Source: Larus michahellis
Lineage: Eukaryota; Chordata; Aves; Charadriiformes; Laridae
Reading direction: 5' to 3'
Length of the DNA stretch: 64,000 nt
NCBI RefSeq assembly: GCF_964199755.1
Contig: NC_133904.1
Span: 248,001 to 312,000 of the forward strand
Made by a program: the position numbers and the translations under genes. Positions 27,401-42,400 of the stretch are shown here, piece after piece. Numbering within the stretch: the stretch's first letter is position 1; every line of letters starts with the position of its first letter. The notes beneath the pieces are model-generated. The model saw only the letters and a program-made list of their open reading frames with translations, ran no database searches and was not told the origin of the DNA.

Positions 27401-30400
27401 GGAGATCAGGTACTGAGCTCCTTGTCTCCCGAGAGTCTTGCTGAGATAACTGGGACATAAACTTCCTTCTTTAGCAGCAGGAAAGCATATCCCCTTCAGC
27501 TTAGTACGTGCCTGTTACAAAGAGCCCCTGAGTGCTGCATGCAAAGATTACATCATGAGTGACACAAAGATGTAAGCCAGCTAACAAATACCTCAAGCCC
27601 TAACTCTCTGCTTCCACTGGTTCAGAAAACAGATAGCAAAAATGTCTGCAAAAGCTCTCCAAAAGGAGGGGCAATTCTGGAGCACTTTGAAGGTGCCAGC
27701 CACCTGCCGACTGTGAAGCTAGCCTTATGGCACATGTTGGCCCTGAAGGAGAGAAGTACGAACAGTAAAATCGATCTTTGTTACTTTAGCAGATCAGTGA
27801 ATGGGACACTTCTAAACCCTGACAGTTTAAACACTCTCTAATAAACCCATGGGTTAGCAGGGACCCCCGCTTTGTGTGATATCTTAGATGGGAGACAGGA
27901 ACGAGAAACGTGGAGATGACCTGCGGGAGGCAAAGGCTGGAGTCTAAGGGAAGGCAAAGATGTCTCTGGCTAGGAGAAGAGGTTGCATGCAATCTCGTAG
28001 CTTGTTACACTGATGCCTCTACAGAGCACGTGATCCAAATGCTTCTTGTGTTTCTCAAGCATTTCCTCACTTGCTCTTCCTCATCAGTTCCTCTGACCTG
28101 GGCTCCCCCTGTCCTTTGCCAGTGAGGAGTTTGGAAAGTCTGCCTTCCAAAAAATCCCTCTAACCTCTGCAGATCCTTTCCCAGAATCAACTCAAACTCT
28201 GGCACGTTAAAAGGAATGCCAGGAAAACGAAACCAAGCAAAAGACCTCCATTAGAACAACCGAGGGCGCCCATGGCACTGTTACCTCCATGGACCCTGTC
28301 TTCCTGTTCCTGATCAGTGGAGATCTGCGCTGAAGGCTGACGGGCTCAGAAGGCTGCGGAGACCTTTGCTGTGCGCGGTCTGGCTCATCAATGCTCTTCT
28401 CTTTGGAGAGGTCCTCCATGCTGCCTTGATCAGCTTTCTTGTCCTCATTCTGCAGTAAGGAAACATCGACACCTGCAGGCACCTGGCCTTCGCGAGCGCT
28501 GCCCAGGCACTGACTCCAGCCCTGGGCCTCCCGGCTCCGCGGAGCTCAGGAGGACGCCAGCGTTCCCCATGCCTGCCCTGACAAACCCTGGCAGCTGGGG
28601 AAGGCAACCCGCTAACCGCCCGCGGGCAGGAGGGAAAGGCCAGGGGTGACGGTGCTGCTGGAGAGGGGCCGTCGGCAGTGCCCGGCAGAGCGGCGTGGTG
28701 CCCAAGGGCCGGCGATGGCCGATCCCCTGTCAGGGCAGCCGGCGCCAGGCAGCGCGCTCACCTCTGACGAGGCAGGGCGAAAGCCGAACCCCGTGGGCAC
28801 GTTTCTGTCCTCCTCACAGCCTTTCACGCCAGGGCTGAAATGCAGCTCCACGTGGAAACGCTCTTCTGAAGACGGGTCCTGCGAACATGAGGCACGGGGA
28901 ATAAGTAAATAAATAAGAATCAGTCCCACCGTCAGCACAGGCCACAGTCCGGACCTGGGCCAGCCTGCCATGCCCGTGCAGCACACATCCCAAGCGCATC
29001 CTTTTGGAAGGAAAGCTGAAGCAACAAGAAACCACACACATCATGGCTCTAGGTTCGTTTCATCCAAAAGGACAGCCCTTATTAGCACAAAGCTGAGGCA
29101 TTCAGATTGTTGTTATTTTGTGACAACAGCCACCAGAAGAGCAAAACAGAACGGGCTACATGTTTATATATATGTCCACAAACCTAAACCACAGCCCCTT
29201 CCGATCCGCTCCTGTGGCAAAACCAGCACACACCGGGGCAGGGAGAGATCGACTCCCTCCTGGACCTTTAGTCAGGTTGTTCCAAGACTTAAGTAACTGT
29301 CTCTAACGTATAGATTATTTTTTTAAAGGAAGTCAGAGCTTTTTCTTTATCTGGCACTAATGCTGTACACCCAAAAGTTTCACCATCTCTACTTACTAAC
29401 AGATTTGCACCGGTATTCAGACTTTTCTCTTTTTTGGACAAACAGCACCAGGAAATATTTCACTTGTACCATTAGAAGCCCACATCAGCTCCGTGAATAC
29501 AAGATTCTAACTCTGCAGTGTCCGGAGGAAGGGGACTGCTCCCCTCACCCACCACCTCCCGCAGCACAGAACCCGTCACAGCCTGGGGCCCGGTACCTGC
29601 AGCTCGGTGCCAAACCTACTCCTGGTCACCACCTCCGGCTTCCACATTCCAGCTGTTGTTTAAATGATTCTCCTTACTTCCTGAAGATATCAGTATATAC
29701 TTCCCTAACTGTGTCAGTGGATTTTTAAAATAGAAAAAGTTTATGAACGTGGAATTTCTGGATGTTTTCCAGAAATATTTGGAAAAAACTGCCAAATATA
29801 ATTTGGGGTTTTTTTTTTCCTTTTTTTTTTCCCCTACCATTCATTCATAGTTAATATTAAGAAACAGCAAATTATTTTGTGTTAGGAAATGCTTTAAAAT
29901 AGATAGTATTGATTACTTAAGTTTGGTGTTACTGCTCAGGGTGGCATTCCGCTTACATGTAACAAGCATTAAGCCTCCCACTTAAACATGAAAACTAGCA
30001 GTTGTGTTAATGGTCTGCCGGTCTTTATTCTCAGGCGGAGAGAGCTCAGGTTACAGACTTCCCAGCTGAACTCATCTCTCGGGACTGTGCCTTGCATCAT
30101 GGCAGGAAGGATTCTGTCCTACAGCTATATCCCTCACCTTGTTGTTGTCCTCGTAGAGCATGATAACAATCTGGGTCATGTAGTTCAGCTCTGAGATAGC
30201 ACTCAAATAGTCCATGGCTCTCTTCCACTGCTGGTCTTTGTTTTCCTGATATATACACATAAACAGTCGCATGGAATAAGCAACAGCAGACACCTTGCAG
30301 CATTCAGTGAAATGGGTCTGAGAGAGTTTGTCTCTCCACAAGATAACAACATTGTCAGGACAAAAAAACACCTTGCTTAACTTGCACAAGGAGAAATGAC

Positions 30401-33400
30401 CTTGCAACGAGGGCAGGGTGCTTACGGTGAGGAGCAACTGCATGGAGGGACAGTGCAGCTACCCACACAACCCGCGTGCAGACCTGAGCACACCCAGCTG
30501 CCAGCCCCTGTGCCATGCTGACGGGAGAAACGCGTAACCCACAGCCCCTTCCCAAACACAGTACGTCTCAAACAGTGGCCTGCAGAATGGAGTACTTTGC
30601 AGAAACCTCAAAAAAAAAAGCACAAGGGATGAACTTGTGCTAAACAAGGGACCAAGTGCAGCTGCTTTAAACGATGCTGAATGCAAAGGCCACAGAGCCG
30701 TGCCAGAGGGGAAGCCCTCGCTGCTTCCCACCGCTGCTCTCAAGGCATTTCAGAACAACATACTCAAAAATGCGAAAATAAACCAGAGAGTCTATCGAGG
30801 AGTCTAAAGCAGAGCTTTTCTTAGGGTCTGCTTGGCATTTCCTTCAGGACCAAGTGAAGGCTGGATTGGATGAGTTAGTCCCCTAAAAATGTGTCATCTG
30901 TCCCTCTGGTAGAGAGCACCCCCTATGCATTTGCAACCTCCAGTCACTTCCTCCGTAGCCAGCTGACTTTCTTGACTTAGAATTGACAGAAAGTCACTAA
31001 ATAACACAGCCAAGGGGTGTGTTATTTAAATAACAAATACCGGGTTGAAGGAATAAAGGGTTGAAGGAAGCCTGAAGAGAGAAATCCCCTCATCCCCATT
31101 GCCTCCCACTGCTATCCTCCTACACGGGTCAGCGCTCTGCTCGTCTGAAACCAGCAGGACAGCCCTTGGAGAAAACATGCCTCTGTACAAGCAAGGCAGG
31201 CAGTGTCAGGACTGAGGAAGAACAATCCTCCTACATGCCAGGAAGGCAGGAAGCTGCAGCATGCAAACACAGCGGAGATGGAGCTGGCACGTCCTCACTG
31301 GGGGAGCTGGCTAGAGGGGCAACTACAAACATACACTCTCCACCTTGGGAAGGGCCGCTGGAAAGAAGCAGGGAGGCTTACTCTGTGAGCATTGCTGGGA
31401 CACTTACATCCAGGAGCCCCCCATAGCGGAAGATACTGAGCAGAGAGTGCACGTGGCTCTCACTGGTGAAGTAGAGCCGCGTCCGAACGTGGCGACCTGG
31501 TGACAGAACTCCTCTTGAGTACCTAAACCAAAATCAGCCCAGGGTTACTCACAGCCTGCCAATGAAGTGTCATCTATCACACAGCAGCATTTCCACATGC
31601 TTAACGGAGTAAGATAACACCACACTAGGAACCGTCAAAGAGCAGCAGGAACAGAACAAACAGTGAGAGCATCAGGCACAGAAGCAGCAAGTTTTGTCGT
31701 ATCCCAATGGAGACACATGGTGGGGCAGAGGTGGCCTCATCATACCACCACTTGCCCCTTGCAGAGACAGGGACGAAGGCACCACCATCCAACTACAAAG
31801 GGTGTAAGCTTCTGTGGCACCATACTCCTGCTCCACAGTCTCAATGTGTCTTTCCATTTCCCTGCCAGTTCCAGAAGAACCAACATGCCTCCCTCTTGGT
31901 GCGTCCTTCAGTGTTTGTTCAGAGCCTCCTTCCACACCACTACACTCTTCTGGCACGGCTCCCACACACCGCTCCAAAGCTGCCCTCCCCACCAGCAGCT
32001 GCGTGCAGCACAATCCTTACAAGGGATGTAGTTTGTTGACAGACTCATCTTCATGGGTTCTCTGTAGGTCCAACTGGATCTTTTTAATGAGAGGAAGACA
32101 AAAGCCAATAGCAATCTCCAGTTTTTCCTCCTTATTAATCCCATATTCCTGCAGGAACAAAACAATAGATACCCTTTGAGCCCTGGTTCTTTGCCGCATC
32201 CTCACACGAAAGGAGGCTGGACTTCAACGGTCCTGTCCGCAAGCACTACGGTTAAGCAAGGACAGAAAGGGAAACGCCACTCAGCGCCTTTCTCTTATTT
32301 TTTCCCCATGTATCGCAAAGGGTAACAGAGACTCCTCTGAGAATCCCAGTCTGTCTAGACATGACTGTCAGTATTCTTCCAACAGCTGAGAGGCACAGGT
32401 GCCATCAAGGAACCTCCTCTCATGACACACAAACTTATACCCTGACCTGGCATGAGTATTAATGCAATGACCGCTATTTGCAAAGATAAAACTTTAAGAG
32501 CTACGCTAGAAACAGCCAAACTGCATCTCATGAGGAACACTGTGAAAAAGCTTAAGACCACGTCTGCTCTACACGTGCAATTGGACCTTGCCGGTAGAAG
32601 CCTGTCCCATGCAAACGAAGCATTTATCCAGAAGTAGGACAGAACAATGGTGAAGGCAGAGATCCATTGCACGTGGCGCTCCTTTCCCCTCCCACGTTCA
32701 TGGGCAAAAACTTTGTGAGAAGCAAGCCAACTTTGTAAATTGAACAAGTTCTCGTTTGACAAGAATAACAAATTTTCCAGAACAAGCCTCCACTTTACCA
32801 CAGAAATCTCTCTTCCCCCGTACAATCTTACGTGTGGAGAATGGGACGTTGCTGTAGCGCACACACGCAGCTCGACGCCGTGCTGTAACACACTACGATG
32901 AACACAGAAAAGCTGCTGCGTCAGCTGTTCGTTATTCTGACGCTGCCAGAACCCTCACCCAGGAAGCAAGCCCTGCCACATCTTAAGTCATAAATGGTTT
33001 TGGCCTTATACAAAGACTAAGAGATATATCTGAGAAATACCTGTAATACTCTGCCTTGAGAGTTAACGTGCAAGAGAATCAAGAGGAAACAGACAGGGAA
33101 AGGGGTCAGAAAGTGACACCACAGACATGGTCACACAGGCAGGACAGGCTATACCTGGGGTATGATCACATCTGCCAGGGCTTTGGAGAGTTTGAAGAGT
33201 TCAGCTGTGCCTTCCAGCTTCAGTGCACAGTTGTGCTGTACGTCATACTTGATGCAGTCATAGATATCAGGGATCTTGCTGATGTCGTAACGCCCGTTCT
33301 TCATGCGGAAATCTCGCTCCAGCTTACTCCAGCGTTGCAGCATCAGTTCTAAAGTCTCACTGTGGTACAGCTGCAGGTCTAAACAGCAGAGAACACCAGA

Positions 33401-36400
33401 CCACACTGACATCCTGACTGCTTCTGCCCAGATTTCAAGGGACAGCTGTGACTGACTTCTCCCAGCACAGAGGGGCTCCGACTATCATGTCACCCACAGG
33501 AATCCCAGACTGGAAAAGCCACTGGACCCGTTGCAGAGTTTTAACCTGCAGCAATACACTACTTCGGAAATACTTGAGAAGACTGAGACTGATTGCCTGT
33601 TGGCTTACGTCTGCCATAAATCACGTGAAATGTCCCACAGATGCCTTTTTAAAACCTGTGCGTTGTTATTAGGAAAGTTCTTAAGAGATGAGCAAACTGT
33701 GACTGAAAAACTTGCTGTTTATAGTCTTGGGCTCCCCCCCAGGAGATGCTTGGAAAAATCAGGCATACCTCTCCAGGCTATACTGCTGCTCTTTACATCC
33801 ACTCTGAACCCAAGATGCACATATGATTTCCTTTACATGACAGCTCTCTCTAACAGTAGCAGAAAGCAGAATAGGAGCCTTCTACACCAATAGCAGATAC
33901 AGAATTTAACTTCAGAATTTCTTTACTACAGACAAACATAAACCATAGTGGTGTTTGGGAGCTCTGAAGATGTAGCAATAAATGAATCTGCACCAGACCC
34001 TTTCCTGATGCTCACCTGCAGATTTTGGGTCTTCCAGACGTTTTCGTATCTGGGACGTGAGGTTCTCAATCAGGGCGAACACCTGGTTACAGACCTCTAC
34101 CGGGTTCTGGATAAACGTCATGGAGTTGAGCAGAGAAGCACTGCCTGTAGGTGCTAGCTGAGAGGAGGTACCGGTAGAGATCAGTTAGTATCTTTACAAA
34201 CTGGGAACACAAAATGTCTGCCCTTTGCAGCTGTACCACTTTCTGATCAGGTACACAAGTTGTGCCCCCAGCTAGGTGTAGTATGCTGGCCTGTTCCTAG
34301 GGGTAGTTAGGCATGTTTTAAAACCTTCCTCAGGACCGACCTCAAAAAGAGCAAACAACTGCTCCCTTCAGATCAGACCTCCCTCCACCTACAACATCCA
34401 CTCTTGTCCCACTTTGCTTCTCTGATTGAGCAGAAGGGCTTCATAGAAGTTTTAAGTAGTTCTTTGAGGTGAAAAATATATTCCTTAATGGTAATGGATT
34501 TCAGTCTGGTAATCAGATCCCAAAGTCCGGGAAAAATAGTGTTTTGGGGACTTGTCAGAGAAGCAGCTATAGTGCTCTTACTGGTTGCTGTGCTGGATGC
34601 AGCCCACGCTCCCTTCTCTGCAGTTATCAGACACTGATAGGAGCACAAAAGGGTTTATATCCAAAAGATCTGTTCACACATGCACAAAGCACAGATCTAG
34701 AATATGGCAAGGCATACTCCCTCTCCACGGCAACTGGGGCTGTTCTGGGCAGCATGCAGTAAACCACGAGAACTCTTCTTTTAGCACCCCATGGGAATAA
34801 AATGCACTGGGACTTCTAAAGGGTACCATGACGATTCTTGAAGGGAACGGTGGAGAAGGGCAGGGGCTATTACCCCCCCAAACCCTTCCCTTTCCCTTCT
34901 TAAGTTCTGTTTATATCCTGTAATTTTGACCAGAACTGATCTCAGACTAACCAAACTACTGTTCACACAGCAGCAGGCTTCACGTCGAACCACTGGAGCA
35001 ACGCTATTCTCCTTCCAGAGACAGGAAGCAATAAAGTCACCTCGGTGCTTTACCTTTTCGTAATCCTCTTCACAGAACTCGGCATCCTTCTGCATGATTT
35101 CATGCAGTCGTGCCTTCACCCTGTGTTGACAGCTGCTAAGGGAATCACTGTCACTGTCCAGGAGACCGTTCATGTTGGCACTTTTCACCATTTGCACCAG
35201 GATGGGGGTCAGCTCTCCTTCCAGGGCCAGCAGACCCTAAAGCAACACAGAAAAAGACTTCAGTTATGTGCAACCCAACCAACAAACATTTCTGGTAGTT
35301 TCATGGTGAGCCATCAGTCAACCTGATTGAAATCTCAACTGTCCTTGAAGAGCAGTTTCACAGCCGCAGCAGCTACGGTCACCAGTGATGCTGGCATGCT
35401 TCTAGAGCTATCTGAGGCAAAAGCCCAGCTCTGCCTGCAGCAGCCCCAGATTTGTCTAGGCAATTGTTGAGCAGCCAACGCAGTTTGCTGGAAAATGTTG
35501 ATACAGCAGAGGCTCTGAAGAACAGCTGAAGTCACCACGGGATTCCCCTCAGCTCGAGCTTTAACTGCAGATGAACCTGTCTTCTCTCCAGCCCCCACCC
35601 CACACTGCACCAGAGACGTTTTTTTCCCCTTTTAAATCCAGCCCTCTGGCTGGGCAGTCATCCAAGAAACTCTCGTTCTGCAGGCAATTAATACTCAGCA
35701 ACAGGTCTGATGTGCCCCACCATCAAACACCAGCACTACTCCATAACCAACTCTGTCTCCAGTCAGAGTCCTATCCTGGACAGGACACTAAAGGTAACAA
35801 ACGTGTGCAGCTACACTGGATTCCCAGCACCGCCCCGTACACTTGCTGTTTGCACAGTGTACCACCGTCCTCCCAAGAGAGGGAGAAGTTCCTAGAACGG
35901 CTCCTTCCTCATCACCAGAGGTTTTCCTTTAGAACTGGCATATTTCAAGACTAATGCAGCAGACTAACAGACGCCCAAAAGAGAGGAAGGACCTTTGCAA
36001 AAGCTGCTGCTGTCATCTGAACACGTCCCTCGTCCGAGGCGTAGATCTTGAGATCATGACGGTAGGTGCTGTGCAGTCTGAGCAAGCCGCATCCAGGGAA
36101 ACCAGCGTAATCACCTGAAACAGAGAGCAAAGTCAAAATTAATATGCTGACACCTGCAAAACTATCAGCTGAATATACTGCTTTAGACAACAAACTCTAT
36201 CACGGTAACAAAGTTACATAGAGAATTAATCACCTTCATAGCCCACATTCAGGCTACTCCAAAATAGACAGTTCTAGCCATACGTCACGACTAGAAATCC
36301 AATTCAGGCTTCACTTAACTTGGAAAAGTTCATTTTGAGGAAAAAAAGTGAGGATTCACCAGTCAAGTCTGATGCTGCCCAAATTCTGCAGCATCCCTTT

Positions 36401-39400
36401 CTGAACAGTCCGTAGTCGTCCTGCTCGTGTGAATACCCCTCTGCAGGATAAAGACGCACACAAAAAATGCCTCCTCCTACTTGTTCCCTGCAGGACAGCG
36501 GGCACGGCTGCCACCAGAACTGCAGGCAGAGCTATTCAGCAGGGAGGCACCCGGCTTCCAAAGCATACCCTGTAGAGCTACGATTACCTTGTGGCACAAA
36601 ACACCAGTTTATTTACGATGGCTGAGTCAGCCACAGGAGTCAGATCAGTAACGGGAGACAGTAACTCATGCAGCTCTTGAGCCTAGCCCTCCAAAGCCAG
36701 CACAGTGGTGACTAATTGGCTGCTGCCTGGAATCCCATGATGATTTTGAGCAGTAGTCAGTCACATTGCAGGCGAAGACGGGAAAACTATTCCCAGCTCT
36801 GAGCTCACAGCTCAGGGAAACGCCCTTCTAAGGCGAGGACAGACACTTCACTGTAGAAGCTTAACAGGTTGGTTAAGCTTGACTTCCCTTTGCGAATCCA
36901 TGCTAGACCACTCCCAATCACCTTCCTGTCCTTCATGTGCCCAGAAATGGTTTCCAGGATTAGCTTCCCAGGGACTGTGGTGAGGCTCCCATCCCCTGGA
37001 TCCTCCTTCTTGTCGTTTTTGAAGGTAGGAGCGACATTTCCTCTCCTCCAGATCTCAGGCACCTCCCCCAGTCCCCACAATCTTCCAAAAATAATCTAGA
37101 GTGGCCTCGCAGTGACATCTGCCAGCTCCCTCGGCACTTGTGGGCGCGTCCCACCAGGCACCAGTTTGCCTAAGTATTCCCTCACCCCATCCTCTTCCAC
37201 CAAGGGTAACTCTTCCTTATTCCAAAAGGAAATCTTCTCCCATTCAATTTAAATTAGCTTAATTAATTTGAAATTTAATTAATTAAATTGAATTAATTAA
37301 ACATACAAGTCAAAGATAAGGAACATCCAATACTGCTCTCATCAGATCGATACAGTAGCAGTGTATTACCTCTGACTCTTTACTTGGATGAAAAAGGCAA
37401 TCTCAGCCTTTTTTTTTGCCCTTTGGGATCTTGTTGATCTGAGTGGGTACTGAATGCTTTTCAGAGTCACAGAATTACAGTGGAGAAAATATGGAGAAAT
37501 TACCTTCCTATTCTCCTGTCTCAAGGCAGAATTATCTGTGTTCCAAGACAGATTTCCTCTGTTCTCTGCACCTGACCTAAATTCCTTGTTAATCATACAT
37601 AAATTTTGAATCATATTTGCTGCATCAGAATGTACCTTATCAGAACGGCTTCTCATATTTGAATACTGGCATGTCAGTTGAAAGAATGCTGTTGTGCTCC
37701 AAGACATACTCAAGTTTAACCACTGCAGCAGACATCTCTCGCCAGCCTAGGGATGGATCTCTGGGGGCAAAACCCACTTGAATTATTTATCCTTACCAGG
37801 TCAACTCAACAAAACCAGCAATGACCTGAGTCACACAGGCTGCACTCAGCCCACGGAGTCTGCGCATCCCTCGCGCCGGTGATTAGTCACTGGGGCTGGG
37901 CAGGCTGGCACAGTCAGAGGACAGGACCGGAGACAGGCGGACAAAGCTTACCTTGGCCCCCAGGGTACATACAGCGAAAGGCTCGCCCCAGCTCTTCTGC
38001 CTGGACTCTGCCTGCTGGTGTCAGCTCTCCACCCCATTTAAGCACCAGGAGAAGGGATGGGGAAGATTCTCGGCGAGCTTCTAGGAGACAAACAGGTACT
38101 GACTACATCAGATCTCAAAGCTGAGCTTGCAGGGGGAGAGGAGGGGAGGAAGAAGAGGTTGTCATCAGCACCTTGCAAAGCTTTCTCAACACAAGCCTGA
38201 CCCAAAATCCCCAGGAACCAAACCAGCAAGTACGAAATTAACAGTCACTACTTTTAGAAGGTATAGGCTGACATTCATGAAATTGGAAGCATAGGCCCTG
38301 TGGCACCATCCGGGGTACATTAGTACAGTGCATTAGGCATTGCTCCAACCCTTCACACGATGTGAGCAAAGATAAAGACACGGGTTGCTAATTTTTCTTG
38401 TATGTCCAGAGGCCTATGTAGGTGGGATAGCTGCACGTGCTCTTGAACACCAGGCTTGAAGATCATGGCAGTAACATCAGGTTTCTTTACCTTCATCTTC
38501 ACTTGCAGCTTTTGGATGTCCATGAGGCAGGTAGGTCAACTGAACCTTACGGTTAATGCCAGAAAAATGTCCATACCTGTCACAAAGAGAGGGAGGAAAC
38601 AAATTTAAACAAATCAACTCCACTCAGCCTTCGCCCAGAGGTCCCTCGGCAGCACACAGCAAAAATACAGCACAGGCAAGAGACTTTCTGCTGTAACACG
38701 ATTGCCACAGAACACGAACATTTTTGCCATCTACCTGTGACCCAGTACACACCCCCAGATAAAGTCAAACAACTGCCCCAAATGAAATTCAAAGACCCAT
38801 TTACTTGCCTGCTTTTCAGCTGACAGCACTCTGTGCTCTCATATCCCAGTGAGGCTTTAATCAGCCTTAGTTAATGTCTATCTACATCTTTAACAAGTGA
38901 ATTAATGAGATCACAGAAAAACAATCTGCCAGCCGCTCTGAGGATAACCGCATCTATAATGGGCAGAAAGAGCAAGGGAAGGAATCATAGCAAAAATTCA
39001 TCTCGGTGCTCCACAGACACGGCTCCAACACAGACACTGCCTGCGTATGCCACAGCGAGCTGGGGTTCTGAGAGAAACCCTTCTTTTGTTTATAAATGCC
39101 AACACCACCATATGGCCTTTTATTTCAGCTGTACGAAACCCAAGAGGACACAAACATCTTTTCATGTTTTCCAAGTTCCTTTTTGTTCAACTTTTGGCAC
39201 CAGGACAACCTTATTTAAAACAAGATTTGTTCCGAATTTATCAAAATCATATCAACATGGTCCCTACAGGAGTCCAGTTCCCCTCCCGCAGCAAAGGGAG
39301 CTCAGTTTTGTCTCAAGTTGTTAAGCCAAAAACCAGACACACTTGTGTCCTGGTTTCAGCTGGGACAGAGTTAATTTCCTTTCTAGTGGTTGCTGTGTTT

Positions 39401-42400
39401 CAGATTTGGTACCAAAGGAATGTCAATAATGCATATGGGTTTAGTTATTGCCAGCTATTGTTTATATTTTTCAAGGACTTTTTCCGCTTTGTGTAGAAGC
39501 TGAGAAGGAGCCTAGACAGCAATGGAATGGCAATGGAATATTCCATACTGTAGGCACCTGCTCAGTACATAAACAAGGGTTGGCCGGGGGGCCAGGAACT
39601 CGTGAATGCTGCTCGGGACGGTGCCAATTCACTGAGTGGTGAGAGTGACTTATGTCATTATTATTACTATTTTTCCCTTTTCTGTTATTGTTCTATTAAA
39701 CTGCCTTTATCTCAACCCATGAGGTTTTTCCCTTTCCCTTTATCCTCCTTTTCTCCCTCTTCTCCCCATCCTTCTGGGGAAGAGGGGTGACTGAGCAGCT
39801 GTGTGGTCCGAGCTGCCGGGTGGGGTTAAACCACGACAACTTGGAACAACAGTCAGCAGTGGTTTTGATGCCAATGAAAAAATGTTAAGCGCATGGCACC
39901 TTTCAGGTACAGCTGCTAACGGGGGATGGAGGAGAATCCGACCTCTGGGGAGCCAGCTGTCCAGGACATCGGCAGCACAGCTTGTTTCTACATCGCATGC
40001 TGACCCACGATGCCGACAAACTCACAGTGCCCCGAGACATGAACCCTTACATCTCCAAGACGCTCTTCAGCTGTTCCAGTTTGGATTTCCTCTCCTCAAT
40101 CTCGCAATCGCTGTGGGTTCCCAGGTCCACCACAAGCTGCCGCGCAATGTCCAGCACCTCCTGTTGGAGAAGCATCCAGCAAGTCTGCCTCAGACTCACC
40201 ACCATACTCTTGCAAGGCCTCCAGATGGCTTCACCCAGCACCACATTCACCCAGACACTCGTCAGAAACACGTCATTTCATTAGACACAGCTCAGGCAGG
40301 ACAAACTTTCACATCCCCACCCTGTGCTCCAGCCCTGTTCAGAACCAAGCAGGTGCCTCTGACTGCCCCACTCCCAAGCCTGGACCCATCTTCCACCAGA
40401 GGCAACCACAGCAGATGGACAAGCTGCATCAGGTCACCCCCAACCTACAGTCCGCATCAGCCAGGAACAGTTTCCATTCTGCTCTCATACCATCACCCAG
40501 CTGAGTGCGCACGGGGTGGGGGATGGGAAAGGGAGTGTTTGTGCGACAGACTGTTGCCCTTTTGAGGGTTTCCACCCTTCCAAAGAACTGTATCGCTCTG
40601 GGATGCGTATTACCTGCATGTCCCACACAGTAACCCCAGAGAGGACTCCCCTCACCTGTAGCTGTTCTGGTTTCTTCAGCTTCAACTTCCCTGTCTTGTA
40701 GCCATCATATTTCTCAAATAATTCAAAGAACCTGAACAGACAACAAAGAACTCTGATCCATTTTCTGCTGTTTCAATGCTACAAGGACTGTCATCCCTAC
40801 ATATGCATTCACACTCTGTTCTTCAGGGAGAACCAGCAGGCCCACTGGTCCCTTCCTGTGCTTCAGAAATGCTGAAAACAAGTGTTTCCAGCTGCGGTAT
40901 GAAAAGGAAGCAGTCACTCGCTTCCCATCTAGGGGGCACTTCCCTTTGCAGCACCTAGCAAACCTTCACTCTTTCTTCCAGACTTCACACAGAAGGTGCC
41001 AGGATCCTTATGGGGAAAGGGGACTCCCTCAACTGGGCAGAAAGTATTTGCCTGAATGAAGCCAGGAAAAAGCACTGCCTCCTGTGCACTCAGCCCTTCT
41101 GCTCGCCCTCCTCACTTCCCGGCGGCACAGCGTCTTCTTGCCTTGACTCTTACCGGGGATGTTTAACTTCCATCTTCATCTTCTGCTTTGGGGTGCGGTC
41201 TCCATGCCGGATGACTGCAATAACACAACGAAGCTCCATCCTGGGGAAACACAAGATACACCTGACAAATGTGTCCCTATGCTCCAGAACTGACACCAGA
41301 AAGTACCTTCCCGTTGTTCATTCAGTTCCTTCCTTTTGACAGCTGCTTTCCTCATCACTGGCAGAACTTCTCCCAGACTAAACTAGGCACAAGTGCCAAG
41401 GCTGTAAAAGCAGCCAAAGTACTGCAGACGCGACCAGGTCATCTGGTTTCCTATCAGGGAAAAGCACCACAGCACCACGATATGACAGGAAGAACCACAT
41501 CTGCAGCAGAAAGGACCAGGCTGGATGTTACAGAAACCACAGAAACACAATCATGAATTGTGCCAAGCTTGTTTTCATGCCAAACTTGTGTAATGTTCAC
41601 AGGACCACTTAAAAAGACCCAAGAAAAAAACAACTTGATTCAGAAAAATGGTTATGCAGGTGGAGTCCTGTCTTTGAGCAGCCAATAGAGCTGTACATAG
41701 AAAGATCCCATAGCAATGAGCCACCTGCAGGAATCAGCAGTTAGGCTGGCTAATTTCAGAAGGGCTACATGAGTTTGCCTTTTCAGATACTACAATATCC
41801 CACTATTTCTTATAGGATCCCAGAGAAACAGGGATGGATTCTATCAGTCTCACTGTCACAAGGTGTCATTGCAGCCCGCAGTCCTCCGAGCTGTGCAGGG
41901 TTTGTGTGTGCCAACTTTTTCCAAAGGATCACACAGTAAAGGAAGAATGAATACATACTCTCGGTCTACCTTTTCTGGAGAACCTACTTTATTCACTTCA
42001 TACAAGTGTGCTGAGGATCACAAAGAAACTTTTGCCTTTGGTCTTTTAGCCTTATGCGGTGGAAAACTAGTAAAGCCAATAGCATCAAATGAGGGTCTGC
42101 CAAGTGTACAGGTAATGTGAATACTTCAGCTATTTGTTTTCCACCTATTTCACTGGCAGCTCAACACACATTTTCTCCGAGTAGCAGCCTACTGAACAGA
42201 GCACCAGCTACAGCGATGCCCCAATCTGTTTCCTGTGCTGGTCAAGAATGTGGGCCTTCTGAAAGCCATATGAGAAGTTTCTGTCATACCTGCAACAACT
42301 GCTTGTCTGCATTCATCAAACCTACGACTAATTTACCATCTATCACCCCTTCCATGTGCGTGGCTAAGCCTTTCCACAGGCATTTCAGGGTTGCAACCAA

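Noticed and set aside
32355-32891. 178-codon hydrophobic minus-strand ORF in a PPIP5K1 intron
   Set aside because: No continuous membrane topology or family resemblance, no in-phase splice to neighbours; probably chance.
39801-40565. 254-codon plus-strand ORF overlapping PPIP5K1 exon 12
   Set aside because: It starts inside the solo LTR and is antisense to a conserved coding exon; a shadow frame.
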